Source of the DNA: CAYFVR01 sp046541515
GTDB taxonomy: Bacteria > Desulfobacterota > Desulfobacteria > Desulfobacterales > Desulfococcaceae
Direction of reading: 5' to 3'
Assembly (NCBI GenBank): GCA_046541515.1
Contig: JBKHDD010000089.1
Coordinates: 1 to 19,115, forward strand
DNA length: 19,115 bases
In this document: positions 1 through 8,800 of the stretch, piece after piece
Numbering within the stretch: the first letter of the stretch is position 1
How the letters are laid out: each line of letters starts with the position of its first letter
Translations under genes and position numbers: made by a program
Notes under the pieces: generated by a model
Seen by the model: the letters and a program-made list of their open reading frames with translations, nothing else
Database searches by the model: none
What the model was told of the DNA's origin: nothing

Positions 1-2
1 TC

Positions 3-107
3 GCCTGGACTTCCTTTCGAAACCAACGGTTTGCCGACGACCCATCGCCATACGAGACGATTCGCCGCCGAGAGCGATTTTCGCCCCGGTTCCGCCGATT
101 TTCCTGA
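3..107 (+). CDS. possible 3' end of an unidentified upstream gene (partial)
   Basis: Frame 3 is open from the left edge for 34 codons and closes with TGA at 105-107, 24 bases before tssK. The fragment is basic and Arg-rich and ends in Phe-Arg-Arg-Phe-Ser. I chose this frame because the stop falls just before the tssK ribosome binding site, as expected for an operon neighbour. Frame 1 is also open and ends in a TGA overlapping the tssK start, and frame 2 is open far into tssK, so the choice is weak. In many T6SS loci the gene before tssK encodes TssJ or an FHA protein, but the fragment is too short to identify as either. Confidence 0.3.
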   Translation, partial: AWTSFRNQRFADDPSPYETIRRRERFSPRFRRFS

Positions 108-131
108 TCGACCCTTCCGCCCAGGAGGCCC

Positions 132-1466
132 ATGAAACCGGCTCCGTTTCCGCCCGACGCCATCCAATGGCACGAGGGAATGTTGCTCGCTCCTCACCAT
201 TTCCAGCTGATGACGTCCCGACAGGATGCCCTCCTTCACTACCATTTTCACAACGCCGTTCCCTTTTTCTGGGGCGTGCGCCGGCTGGTCGTCGATCAGG
301 GGCTTCTGCTGGAGGGCGTGTTTCGGGTCGTCGATCTGGAAGCGGTCATGCCGGACGGGTTGCTGGTGAGTCATTCGGAAGGGGACGCCGATCTGGAGGT
401 GGATCTCTCGGCCTATGAAACCGAGATGAAATCCGGCGGCGTCACCGTTCACCTGTGCGTGCCGGGCCTCCGAGCCGCCGCCTTGCTGGAGCGATACCGG
501 TCCGTGGACGGCGCGCCGGTGGTGGACGAAAACACCGGCGAGGGGGAGATGGCCATTCCCCGGCTGAGCCCCCGGCTGGCCCTGGTTGCCGGCGAGCGCG
601 TTCCCGCCAAATATGTCGGCTTTCCCCTGGCCCGCATCGCCTACCGGGAAGAAACCATCGCCCGCACCGAATTCATTCCGCCCACCCTGGCCGTGACCCG
701 GGAGACGACCCTTTTCCGTCGCTGCGCGAAGGTGGCCTCCCGCCTGCGGGAAAAGGCGGCCTTCCTGGCCGAAAAGGTGGCCGCCGCCGACGGCGCGGTG
801 GAAGGCCCCCTGCGGGTGGAAACCCGGATGCTCATTCGCAGCCTCATCGCCGCGTTGCCGCCCTTCGAGGCGGTGCTCAACACCGGCCGATCCCATCCCT
901 TTCCGCTATACCTGGGGCTGTGCGGCCTGGTGGGTCATGTGGCCGGCATGGGCGCGGCCACGGTTCCGCCGGTGCTCTCCGCCTACGACCACAACGACCT
1001 GGACGCCACCTTTCGCGAGGCGGCCGATTACGTGGTCCGGGTGGTGGACGAAGCGGTAACCGAATCCCACACCGGAGTTCCCTTCGCCTGGACGGAGCGG
1101 GGCTTCTCCCTCCGCCTCCGGGCCGAATGGTACGAACACCGGTTGATTTTGGGCGTCCGCACCCGGCCCGGTCAAAACGAGGAACAGGTGGCGCGGTGGA
1201 TGGCCAGCGCCCGGATCGGCTCGGCCGCAATGCAAGCCTCCATGGCCGATCGCCGGATTCTCGGCGCGCGCCGCAAGCGGATTCCCGCCGAGGGAGAGCT
1301 GATTCCGGTTCGGGGGATGTTGCTGTACGCCGTGGACGCCCGCCCCTCGGACGGCGCGGAGACCTTTGTCCGCCCCGATCAACCGTTGCTCATCGCCGGC
1401 GCCCTGGAAGCCTCGGCCGAGGAAACGCCGGCCGGCGTCACCCTTTTCGTTAAGAATCCTTCGTGA
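132..1466 (+). CDS. tssK: TssK, T6SS baseplate-membrane complex connector
   Basis: TssK is a cytoplasmic trimeric baseplate protein that joins the TssEFG wedge to the TssLM membrane complex. The 444-residue length is normal for the family (ImpJ/VasE). The N-terminus carries the family hallmark Trp-His-Glu-Gly-Met-Leu-Leu followed by Pro-His-His-Phe-Gln (residues 13-25). The body keeps the expected mixed beta shoulder and helical neck pattern, with Arg-rich helices near residues 190-260. The ATG at 132 follows AGGAGG at 123-128; the 3-base spacing is short. The stop overlaps the GTG start of tssL (GTGA), implying translational coupling. The domain match and gene order make this call secure. 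Confidence 0.96.
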   Translation: MKPAPFPPDAIQWHEGMLLAPHHFQLMTSRQDALLHYHFHNAVPFFWGVRRLVVDQGLLLEGVFRVVDLEAVMPDGLLVSHSEGDADLEVDLSAYETEMKSGGVTVHLCVPGLRAAALLERYRSVDGAPVVDENTGEGEMAIPRLSPRLALVAGERVPAKYVGFPLARIAYREETIARTEFIPPTLAVTRETTLFRRCAKVASRLREKAAFLAEKVAAADGAVEGPLRVETRMLIRSLIAALPPFEAVLNTGRSHPFPLYLGLCGLVGHVAGMGAATVPPVLSAYDHNDLDATFREAADYVVRVVDEAVTESHTGVPFAWTERGFSLRLRAEWYEHRLILGVRTRPGQNEEQVARWMASARIGSAAMQASMADRRILGARRKRIPAEGELIPVRGMLLYAVDARPSDGAETFVRPDQPLLIAGALEASAEETPAGVTLFVKNPS

Positions 1467-2422
1467 GCGTGGGCATGGTCGCGGAAACCGATTTTCGTCA
1501 TTCGTTTTTGCTTGAACAATTCCGGGGGTTTTACGACGAAGTGATCGTCCTGAAGCGGGCCGTGCAGAGAGGGGGCGCCGGGCTGGAGGCGCTTCCCGTC
1601 GAGTTCCCGCCGGAGGTCCGGCCGCCCGGCCGTTTCCAACCGGAAACGGCGCCAACGGAATCGGCCCCGGCCGTGCCGCCTCCACCGCTCCCCGGCCCGG
1701 CGGCGCCGTCTTCGGATGCGCCGGAACCGGAGGCAACCGCGGAATCGGAAGCCGGGACGGTCCCGCAACCCCCGTCACGCGAACGGGACATGGCCGAGCC
1801 GGTTCGCCGCCATCTGATTTCCGTGCTGGAGGGACAGGTGCCGGAATCCCGCCGTCGCGGCGGGGAATACGGCGTGGGCTATTACCGAGACGCCCAGTAC
1901 GCCATGGCGGCCCTGGCCGACGAGATTTTTCTGACCCTGGACTGGCCCGGTCGGGAGGTATGGCGGGGCCGGCTGCTGGAATACGAGCTGTTCGGCAGCT
2001 ACACCGCCGGCGAGACCCTGTTCGAGCGGGTGGAGCGACTGCTCAAGGATCGGGATCCCGCCGACGGCGAGCTGGCGGCCGTCTATCTGCTGGCCCTGGC
2101 CCTGGGCTTTCGAGGGAAGTTTCGCGACGCGGACGACGGGGGACAGATCGAATATTATCGGCGCCAGCTTTTCGGTTTTCTTTTCCAGGGACGGCCCGAT
2201 CTCGACCGGGAGGACCGCCGGCTCTTTCCCGAGGCCTACGCGAACACGCTCACCCGGGACGAAGGGGAGCGGCTGCCCTACGTCCGCCGCTGGCTGTGGC
2301 TCATGCTGGCCATCCTGGCCGTCTTTCTGCTGGCCTCGGTCGTCATCTGGCAGGTGTTCACCGCCGACCTCGCCCAAGAAGTGGCCGATCTGCTTCGCCG
2401 GTTCGGAGGCTGGACCCGATGA
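1463..2422 (+). CDS. tssL: TssL (DotU/IcmH family), T6SS inner-membrane complex protein
   Basis: TssL is a C-tail-anchored inner-membrane protein that, with TssM and TssJ, forms the T6SS trans-envelope complex and docks the baseplate. The 319 residues comprise a Pro/Ala/Glu-rich linker (about 50-105), a cytoplasmic helical DotU domain (about 110-265) with the typical Tyr-Ala-Met-Ala-Ala-Leu-Ala-Asp-Glu segment, and a single transmembrane helix at about 277-299. There is no OmpA-like peptidoglycan-binding extension, so anchoring must come from another protein. The GTG at 1463 overlaps the tssK stop; an in-frame ATG at 1475 is the alternative start, and neither has a strong Shine-Dalgarno sequence. 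The stop overlaps the tssM start as ATGA. Confidence 0.95.
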   Translation: MSVGMVAETDFRHSFLLEQFRGFYDEVIVLKRAVQRGGAGLEALPVEFPPEVRPPGRFQPETAPTESAPAVPPPPLPGPAAPSSDAPEPEATAESEAGTVPQPPSRERDMAEPVRRHLISVLEGQVPESRRRGGEYGVGYYRDAQYAMAALADEIFLTLDWPGREVWRGRLLEYELFGSYTAGETLFERVERLLKDRDPADGELAAVYLLALALGFRGKFRDADDGGQIEYYRRQLFGFLFQGRPDLDREDRRLFPEAYANTLTRDEGERLPYVRRWLWLMLAILAVFLLASVVIWQVFTADLAQEVADLLRRFGGWTR

Positions 2423-5400
2423 CCCGCACGGGCCTCGCGTTGCTGGCCGCGGCCGTGTTGGGGGCGCTGGGATTCGCCGGCTATTCCCTGCGTGGTTGTT
2501 ACGGGCCCCCGCGGGCGGTCTCCCCGGTTTCGGTTCCGCCGGAGACGACGCTCCTGATTCCGGCCCTGGTGCTGGTGGTGCTGCTCATTCTGGTGTTGGC
2601 GGGGCTCATCGTGATGGTGTTCCGCGCCGCCCGCCGGGACGCCGCCGAACCCGAGGCCGCTCCGGCGCCGGCGCCGCCTTCCGAACCGGCCACCCCCGGG
2701 ACCGCTTCCGCGCCGATCCCCGAGCGACGCACCCGATACTCCGCCGGCGCCCTCAAGGCCGGCTTCGTCCGGGCCGAGCGGTGGCTGCGGGAGCGGGTGG
2801 CCGGTCCCGACTACCGGTATCGGATTCCCTGGATTCCCTTCATCGGGCCGTCCGGCGCGGGGAAAACTCACGGCCTCGCCCGCTGCGGGCTCCACATGCC
2901 CGACGGCCCTCCCTTCGCGGGCGAGGAAACCGCCCGGAATCCGCTGAACTGGTGGTTTTTCGAGCGGGGCGCGGCGCTGGACTTGGCCGGGGACCTGGCG
3001 GTCCGGCACGACCGGCCCGAGTCGGACCCGGACCCGGCCGATCTGCGGCTCTGGAACCGGTTTCTTCGACTGCTCCAGCGTCACCGGCCCAAAAAGCCCA
3101 CCGACGGCGTGGTGCTGGCGTTGCCCTGTCCGGATCTGCTGGCGGCGGAGAAGAACGGCGGCGGGAATCTGCTGGTCCAAACGGCGGAGGCGCTCTACCG
3201 TCGGCTCTGGCGGCTTCAACAAATCACCGGCATTCGGTTTCCGGTCTATCTGCTGATCACCCGTTGCGAAACCCTGGAAGGCTTTTCCGAATTCCGCCGG
3301 GAGCTGCCGGAAACGCTGACTGGCCAGATGTTCGGCTGGTCCACCGACCAGCCCCCGGGCGCGGCGGTCACCGGCGACTGGGTCCGGGACGCCTTCGCGG
3401 CCGTCTCCCGCAACCTCGACCGGATTCAGTTCGAGCTGCTCACCGAAGGCGTTCGGCCCGAGCACCGGGACGGCGTGTTCCAGTTTCCCCAGTCCCTGGG
3501 CCGGCTGGAATCGCCGCTCCGAACCGCCGTGGACCGGATTTTCCGCCAGAGCGCCTACCACGAAAGCTTCGTGTTGCGCGGCATCTACTTCAGCGGGGGG
3601 GACGGCCATTTTCTGCGGGATTTGCTGGACCGGAAAGTGTTTCCCGAAGCGGGGCTGGCCCGGCCGCTGCAAGGGGCGCGGCTTTCCCGGAACCGGCGGT
3701 TGCTGGCGGTCCAGGCCGCGGCGGCGCTGCTGGCCCTGGTGTTGGGAGGCGGGCTTTGGTGGGACGCGCGACGTCTTCGATCCGACGTTCGCCAAACCAC
3801 CCCGACCATCGCTCAGATCAACACCGACGTGCGCGACATGAAGGCCAAGGGGCTGGAGGGACTCACCGGGATCGCCTTTTTCAACATTCTCCGCACGGAA
3901 AAGCACTTTTTTCGCGAAAGCGTCATCAACCTGATCCGGGGGCTGGCCGACGTGCGGAGCCTTCGTTATCCGTTTTTGCCCGCCTCCTGGTACAGCCCGA
4001 TCCACGACCAGATCCGACGGGCCATGACCCTGGCCTACGACGAAATCGTCCTCAAAGGGGTCTACGTGTTTCTGGTGCAGCGCACCGAATCCCTCTTTCA
4101 GGAGCTACAAACCGCCGTGCGGGCCGCCCCCCCGCCTTCGGGGGAGGTGATTCGCGTGGACGAAGCGCCGGAGTTCGAGGCCCTTCGCCAGTTTGCCGAC
4201 GCGATTCGGCGCCACGAAGGCCACGTGGAGGAATACAACGACCTGCGCGACACCCAGAGCATGGAGGGGCTCGCCCGGATCATCGAGTACCTCTTCGACC
4301 TGCGGCTGCCGGAAGGGTTTTACCAGGGCGACCAGTACTACTACCGGGCGCTGGAGGAGACCCGCTATCGGGAATTCGACATCCGGGCCTACCGGATGAA
4401 GGCCCGGCAGGTGCGCGTGGACGGCTTCATCGAACGAATGTTTATTCATAACCCGGTCCGCCGGGTGATCGCGGAACTGGAGAAAAAACTCCAGGCGTTC
4501 GACACCCGGGAACGGGCCGAGCCCGGCCTGCCGGACATCCAGGCGCTGCTTGAGCGGATCGCCTCGGCCCAGGACGTGATCCGTCGGTCGGAGCTGGCCT
4601 GGGTCTTCCGGGAGCCGCTGGACCTGGGGAACGGGTTCAACCAGCTTTTGTACGACATCGAAAACCTCCATTTCTTCGGCGGGGATTTGCGGGACCGGGT
4701 GGAGGGGGAGCTGGCCGCCGCCTTTCGTCGGTTGCGGGAGGACCTTCGGTTGCGGGCCACCGGGCTCACCGGCCCGCTTCTCCAGCGGGCCGACGGCGGA
4801 AACGAACTGCTCCCGGCCCTGTCGGAGCCGACCCTGGCGCTTCAGGCCGAGATGGAAAAGCTGGCGGAGCAGGCCTTCATGGCGCGGGCCGAGGGCCAGT
4901 CCCTGGAGCTGATGTTGCCCCCCGGAATGCAAATCCAGTGGGAAACCGTGCCGCTCCAAGAGGCGGTGGATCTGCTCGCCCCCTACCGGCGGTTCGCCCG
5001 CGTCGATTTGGAGGCCTTTCCCGCCCAGTTGCGTTCCACCGTGGGCAACGTGGCCCAAAGCAATCTGGAGCGGCAACTGCTGGACCGCATCCGCCGGGCC
5101 ATGCGGTTTGAACCGTTAAGCCTGGACCGGGCCGGTCGATTGCGTGAGCGGGACCTGGCCGAGGAGGTGGACGCCTTTCGGGCCGCCTCGCCCCATCTCA
5201 CCCGCATTCTGACCTCCGCGGAGCGGCTGAATCTGCGGGACGTGTACGCGGTGCTCCGGGAGGTGGGTGCGAGCCAGGTCGCCCGCCTGCTGACCACCGT
5301 GGACGATCTTCTGGCCGCGGCCGACCTGTACGAGGCGCGGGGCGGCGACTTTTCCTGGTGGGACGGCCAAGGACCCGTGTCTTTTGACGCCTTTGGCGCG

Positions 5401-6699
5401 GCGGACGAAACCGAGCTGGATCATTACCTGCGCGTGCAGCGGGAACGGGTCCGCCATCTGGCCTTCGCCTACGCCGAGCCGCTGGTGGCGTTCTCCGCGG
5501 GCACGGGGGTGTCGCGGGATCGACCGGAATCCGACCTGCTGTTCAAATGGGAGCGCATTTTGACCGCCTTGGAGGCCTACCAGAATCGCGACCCGGACAA
5601 TCCCGCGGCCCAGTTGGAGTCCTTCATCCGGTTCGGCATGGACGAGATTACGCCCACCGCCTATTTCCGAACCGTCCAGCCGGCGGAGCTAAACGAACGC
5701 TCCGGCAATTTTTTTCTGGCCCGCCGAAATCGACTGCGGCGGCGGCTCTACGAACGTTGCCGCGCCCTCTCGTACGTCCATGTCCAGGAGGGGTGGGATG
5801 TTCTGCGGGACCGGTTCAACCGGTTGCTGGCGGGACGATATCCTTTCGTCGCTCAAAGCGACCCGGCCCGGGAGGTGGGCGTGGAAGCCGAACCCGAGGC
5901 CCTCCGGGAATTTTTTGAAACTTTCCAAGCCGAGGCCGACGACCTGAAGGCGTTGCTGGCGGCCGCCCCCGGCGCCCCCGTTGGAGATCGGGAAGGGGAG
6001 CGGGCGGTGATGGATTTTCTGACGCGAATGACCGAGGTGGAAGCCTTTTTTGGCCCCTTTCTGGACCCGCCGCCCGCTGGTCCGGTCGGCGGAAACGGCG
6101 CGGCCGCGGAAAACGGCGAAGAAGCCCCGTCGGCCGCGGCGGAGGAATTGCCCGACGTGCCGGCCTTCGATCTGACCGCTTCCTTCCGGGTGAACCGGGA
6201 CCGGGAGGTGCTGGCCAACCGGATCATCGACTGGACTTTCGGCGCGGGCGGACAGGTCGTCCGTTATGGCGGAGACGCCCGGGGCGCCCGATGGATTTAC
6301 GGCGAACCGGTTCGGCTGCGGCTGCGCTGGGCCCGCAACGGCCTGGACGTGCCGGTGTACGCGCCGCCGCCCGCGGCGGTGAACCAGGAGGCCCGCGCCG
6401 TCACTTTCGAATACGACAATCGCTGGGCCTTGATCCGAATGTTGCAGGCGCACCGGGCGGATTCCGCCGACGTTCCGGCGGGGAGAGACCCGCGCCCCCA
6501 CACGCTCCGGTTCCGGGTGGACACGGAACGGGTGGGCTCGGAAACCGTCGAAGCCCTGCCCGGCACGCGGGTTTATCTGCGGCTGGAGCTGGCCACGCCC
6601 GGCCGGGCGGGCCGCTCGGTCGCGTTGCCGGATTTTCCCGCCGCCGCGCCTTCCCTTGCGCCGGTTCCGGAACCCGAGGAGATCGCCAATGAGTTCTGA
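2419..6699 (+). CDS. tssM: TssM (IcmF family), T6SS inner-membrane core protein
   Basis: TssM spans the inner membrane and reaches through the periplasm to TssJ, forming the T6SS channel core. The 1426 residues are on the long side for the family. Visible elements are two N-terminal membrane helices (about 4-22 and 43-68), a cytoplasmic NTPase-like domain with an intact Walker A motif GPSGAGKT (143-150), a third membrane helix (428-448), and a long periplasmic helical region ending in beta-rich C-terminal domains. A low-complexity Pro/Gly/Ala/Glu linker sits at about 1217-1248. The frame is open upstream to 1960, but that segment overlaps tssL. The ATG at 2419 overlaps the tssL stop by 4 bases and starts directly with a membrane helix, so I chose it. 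Confidence 0.96.
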   Translation: MTRTGLALLAAAVLGALGFAGYSLRGCYGPPRAVSPVSVPPETTLLIPALVLVVLLILVLAGLIVMVFRAARRDAAEPEAAPAPAPPSEPATPGTASAPIPERRTRYSAGALKAGFVRAERWLRERVAGPDYRYRIPWIPFIGPSGAGKTHGLARCGLHMPDGPPFAGEETARNPLNWWFFERGAALDLAGDLAVRHDRPESDPDPADLRLWNRFLRLLQRHRPKKPTDGVVLALPCPDLLAAEKNGGGNLLVQTAEALYRRLWRLQQITGIRFPVYLLITRCETLEGFSEFRRELPETLTGQMFGWSTDQPPGAAVTGDWVRDAFAAVSRNLDRIQFELLTEGVRPEHRDGVFQFPQSLGRLESPLRTAVDRIFRQSAYHESFVLRGIYFSGGDGHFLRDLLDRKVFPEAGLARPLQGARLSRNRRLLAVQAAAALLALVLGGGLWWDARRLRSDVRQTTPTIAQINTDVRDMKAKGLEGLTGIAFFNILRTEKHFFRESVINLIRGLADVRSLRYPFLPASWYSPIHDQIRRAMTLAYDEIVLKGVYVFLVQRTESLFQELQTAVRAAPPPSGEVIRVDEAPEFEALRQFADAIRRHEGHVEEYNDLRDTQSMEGLARIIEYLFDLRLPEGFYQGDQYYYRALEETRYREFDIRAYRMKARQVRVDGFIERMFIHNPVRRVIAELEKKLQAFDTRERAEPGLPDIQALLERIASAQDVIRRSELAWVFREPLDLGNGFNQLLYDIENLHFFGGDLRDRVEGELAAAFRRLREDLRLRATGLTGPLLQRADGGNELLPALSEPTLALQAEMEKLAEQAFMARAEGQSLELMLPPGMQIQWETVPLQEAVDLLAPYRRFARVDLEAFPAQLRSTVGNVAQSNLERQLLDRIRRAMRFEPLSLDRAGRLRERDLAEEVDAFRAASPHLTRILTSAERLNLRDVYAVLREVGASQVARLLTTVDDLLAAADLYEARGGDFSWWDGQGPVSFDAFGAADETELDHYLRVQRERVRHLAFAYAEPLVAFSAGTGVSRDRPESDLLFKWERILTALEAYQNRDPDNPAAQLESFIRFGMDEITPTAYFRTVQPAELNERSGNFFLARRNRLRRRLYERCRALSYVHVQEGWDVLRDRFNRLLAGRYPFVAQSDPAREVGVEAEPEALREFFETFQAEADDLKALLAAAPGAPVGDREGERAVMDFLTRMTEVEAFFGPFLDPPPAGPVGGNGAAAENGEEAPSAAAEELPDVPAFDLTASFRVNRDREVLANRIIDWTFGAGGQVVRYGGDARGARWIYGEPVRLRLRWARNGLDVPVYAPPPAAVNQEARAVTFEYDNRWALIRMLQAHRADSADVPAGRDPRPHTLRFRVDTERVGSETVEALPGTRVYLRLELATPGRAGRSVALPDFPAAAPSLAPVPEPEEIANEF

Positions 6700-7951
6700 A
6701 CCCACCAATTCCGAACCAGAGGCGGGCGGCGCGCCGCCGGCCCCGGAAAGCGAAGCCCCGCCCGAAACCGGGCCTGAATCTGGACCCGAAACGAGCCCCA
6801 AAACCGGCCCGGCCGCGTCCCCCGCCAAATCCCTAGAAACGGGCGTAGCCGATCCCCTGGACGTGGAGTCCTTGCTGTTGCCGATCTCCGAGGCGTCGCC
6901 CGCCGGAGAGGACGTTCGTTACGCCGGCCCCTACGACCGCATCGCCGAGGCCCGCCGGGCCGACGATCCCAGCCTGCCCCAGGGCGTCTGGGAGCGGGGA
7001 CTCAAAAAAGCCGACTGGGACCGGGTGCTTTCCCTGGCCCGGGACACCCTGATCCGCCAGTCCAAGGACGCGCAGATCGGTGTTTGGTTCTTGGAGGCGG
7101 CGCTTCACCGCGCCGGGTTCGCCGGGGTTTCCGCCGGACTGCGGCTGCTCGTCGGGCTCTGCCGGACCTTTTGGGACGATCTCCATCCCCGGGCGGACGG
7201 CGACGATTTGGAGTCCCGCCTGGCCCCGTTCATCTGGCTGAACGAAAAGCTGGCCTTGGAACTCAAGCGGATTCCCATCACCCGGCCGGGCTCGCGATCC
7301 GACGCGGTTCCCTACGATTTCGCCGATTGGGAATGGGCCGAGCGGCTGGAAAATTTGGCCGAGCGGGACCGGGGACAATACGAGCGGGCCATGGCCGAGG
7401 GGCGGGTGACCCGGGCCAAATTTTTGGGCAGCGTAATGTTTTCCCCGGCCGATTTTTACCAGGCCCAGGAGGCCGCCATCGTGGCCGCCCAGGCCCGCCT
7501 CCGGGAGCTGTCCGATTTTCTGGACGAGCGTTGCGGGAAGGACGCCCCTACCTTTCGCCAATTCGGAGAAGTGTTGTCCAATATCCTGGACCTGACCCGG
7601 ACCTTTCTGAACGAAAAGCGGGAGAAAGGCGAAGTGGAAGACGATTCCCAAGCTCCGCCTCCGACGCCGGGGACGGAAGAAGACGGGAGCCCCGAGGCGC
7701 GAACCGGAGCGATCGCCATCCGAAGCCGGGCCGACGCCTACCGCGTCCTCTCGGCCGCGGCCGACTACCTGCTGATCCACGAGCCACACAGCCCCACGCC
7801 CTATCTGGTGAAGCGGGCCGTCTCCTGGGGCCACATGACCCTGACCGAGCTGCTCCACGAGCTGATTCAGGACGAACACGACCTCAATCAGATTTTCAAG
7901 CTGCTCGGCCTGCAATCGCCGCCGGGCGGCGACAATTACGACGGATACTGA
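6689..7951 (+). CDS. tssA: TssA (ImpA/VasJ-type), T6SS assembly protein
   Basis: TssA proteins prime baseplate assembly and then guide or cap tube-sheath polymerisation. The 420-residue product has a disordered N-terminal tail rich in Pro, Glu, Thr and Gly (about 1-55), an ImpA N-terminal domain (about 61-185) with the signature LLLPISEASPAGEDVRY, a helical middle with an acidic Pro-rich linker, and a C-terminal domain (345-408) containing HEPHSPTPYLVKRAVSWG, typical of VasJ-like TssA. I chose the ATG at 6689, preceded by GAGGAG, over a GTG/ATG further upstream that would lie inside tssM. The gene overlaps tssM by 11 bases. Which TssA subclass it belongs to would need a profile search. Confidence 0.93.
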   Translation: MSSEPTNSEPEAGGAPPAPESEAPPETGPESGPETSPKTGPAASPAKSLETGVADPLDVESLLLPISEASPAGEDVRYAGPYDRIAEARRADDPSLPQGVWERGLKKADWDRVLSLARDTLIRQSKDAQIGVWFLEAALHRAGFAGVSAGLRLLVGLCRTFWDDLHPRADGDDLESRLAPFIWLNEKLALELKRIPITRPGSRSDAVPYDFADWEWAERLENLAERDRGQYERAMAEGRVTRAKFLGSVMFSPADFYQAQEAAIVAAQARLRELSDFLDERCGKDAPTFRQFGEVLSNILDLTRTFLNEKREKGEVEDDSQAPPPTPGTEEDGSPEARTGAIAIRSRADAYRVLSAAADYLLIHEPHSPTPYLVKRAVSWGHMTLTELLHELIQDEHDLNQIFKLLGLQSPPGGDNYDGY

Positions 7952-8033
7952 TCCGGCCACCCCCCATCGCGCCGGATTGTCTTTGTGAATTTGGATTCGG
8001 GCGGCCATTTCCGGCCCCCGTTCCCCATTTCTC

Positions 8034-8051
8034 GCCGCCGGACCCGGCGGC
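8034..8051. promoter_or_regulatory. G+C-rich hairpin in the tssB leader
   Basis: GCCGCCGG and CCGGCGGC form a perfect inverted repeat separated by two bases (in practice a 7-pair stem with a 4-base loop). It lies 12 bases before the AGGAGGG Shine-Dalgarno of tssB. No T-tract follows, so it is not a classical terminator. It could protect or modulate the tssB mRNA; the role is inference. Confidence 0.4.
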
Positions 8052-8073
8052 GCAACCGCCATGAGGAGGGCCC

Positions 8074-8625
8074 ATGTCCGAAAGCACGCAACACAAACTT
8101 GACCGAATCCGGCCGCCCCGGGTCCAGATCACCTACGACGTGGAGATCGGGGACGCCATTGAAATGAAGGAGCTGCCCTTCGTGGGCGGCATTCTGGCCG
8201 ATCTGTCCGGCCAGCCGGCCGAGCCGCTGCCCAAGCTCAAGGACCGGAAGTTCGTGGAGATCGACCGGGACAATTTCAACGAGGTGATGGCCGCCTGCAA
8301 GCCCCGGCTGACCTTCCAGGTGGACAACAAACTGTCCGACGACGACGGCAAGTTCAATTTGGAGCTGAACTTCCGGAACATGGACGATTTCGATCCGGTG
8401 AACGTGCTGAAGCAGGTGGAGCCGCTGCGGAAGCTCTACGACGCCCGCCAGCGACTCTCCGATCTGCTGACCAAGCTCGACGGCAACGACGAACTCGACC
8501 AACTCCTCCAGGACGTGGTGGCCAGCACGGAAAGTCTTCAGGAGTTGAAGACCCTTTCCGCCGACGAGGAAGGCGAGGCGGAAGAGTCGGCCTCGGAGGA
8601 TTCCGAGACGACCGAGGAGGAATAG
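8074..8625 (+). CDS. tssB: TssB (VipA), contractile sheath small subunit
   Basis: TssB pairs with TssC to build the contractile sheath around the Hcp tube. The 183-residue protein has the family start RIRPPRVQITYDVE (11-24) and the LPFVGGILADLSG block (about 34-46), followed by the NFNEVM and FNLELNF segments that mark VipA proteins. It ends in a strongly acidic tail: 12 of the last 22 residues are Asp or Glu, which looks longer than in many homologues. A strong AGGAGGG Shine-Dalgarno (8064-8070) precedes the ATG. A 122-base gap separates it from tssA, so it probably has independent translation and perhaps independent transcription. Confidence 0.96.
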   Translation: MSESTQHKLDRIRPPRVQITYDVEIGDAIEMKELPFVGGILADLSGQPAEPLPKLKDRKFVEIDRDNFNEVMAACKPRLTFQVDNKLSDDDGKFNLELNFRNMDDFDPVNVLKQVEPLRKLYDARQRLSDLLTKLDGNDELDQLLQDVVASTESLQELKTLSADEEGEAEESASEDSETTEEE

Positions 8626-8669
8626 CCTTCGGCCGCGATGTCATTGGCCGATTCCCGGCAAACAGCACA

Positions 8670-8756
8670 GGGTAGGGCGGGCAAAAGCGGAGCGTTGCCC
8701 ACCAATGGGACTCGACGTGAAAATGGCGGGCGCAAACCGTGGCGCCCACCCTACCC
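8670..8756. repeat. inverted pair of REP-like palindromes between tssB and tssC
   Basis: The element is bounded by GGGTAGGG (8670-8677) and its exact complement CCCTACCC (8749-8756). Each half contains its own stem: GGGCAA at 8680-8685 with TTGCCC at 8695-8700, and GGGCGC at 8728-8733 with GCGCCC at 8742-8747. Each half, read from its own outer end, starts with GTAG and then a G/C-rich palindrome. That is the layout of REP sequences mobilised by RAYT (REP-associated tyrosine) transposases, arranged head-to-head as in a BIME. No transposase is in the window. It occupies half of the 175-base tssB-tssC gap. Confidence 0.7.
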
Positions 8757-8800
8757 GGTTTTGAATCCCCCACGAAACCATCCCTTTTGAGGAGGCGAAT

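Noticed and set aside
1960..2418. In-frame upstream extension of tssM
   Set aside because: It lies entirely within tssL in another frame and has Arg/Gly-rich shadow composition. The ATG at 2419 with ATGA overlap and an immediate membrane helix is the natural start.
2278..4005. Long minus-strand frame opposite tssM
   Set aside because: Composition-driven shadow rich in Gly, Pro, Arg and Gln opposite a conserved IcmF protein.
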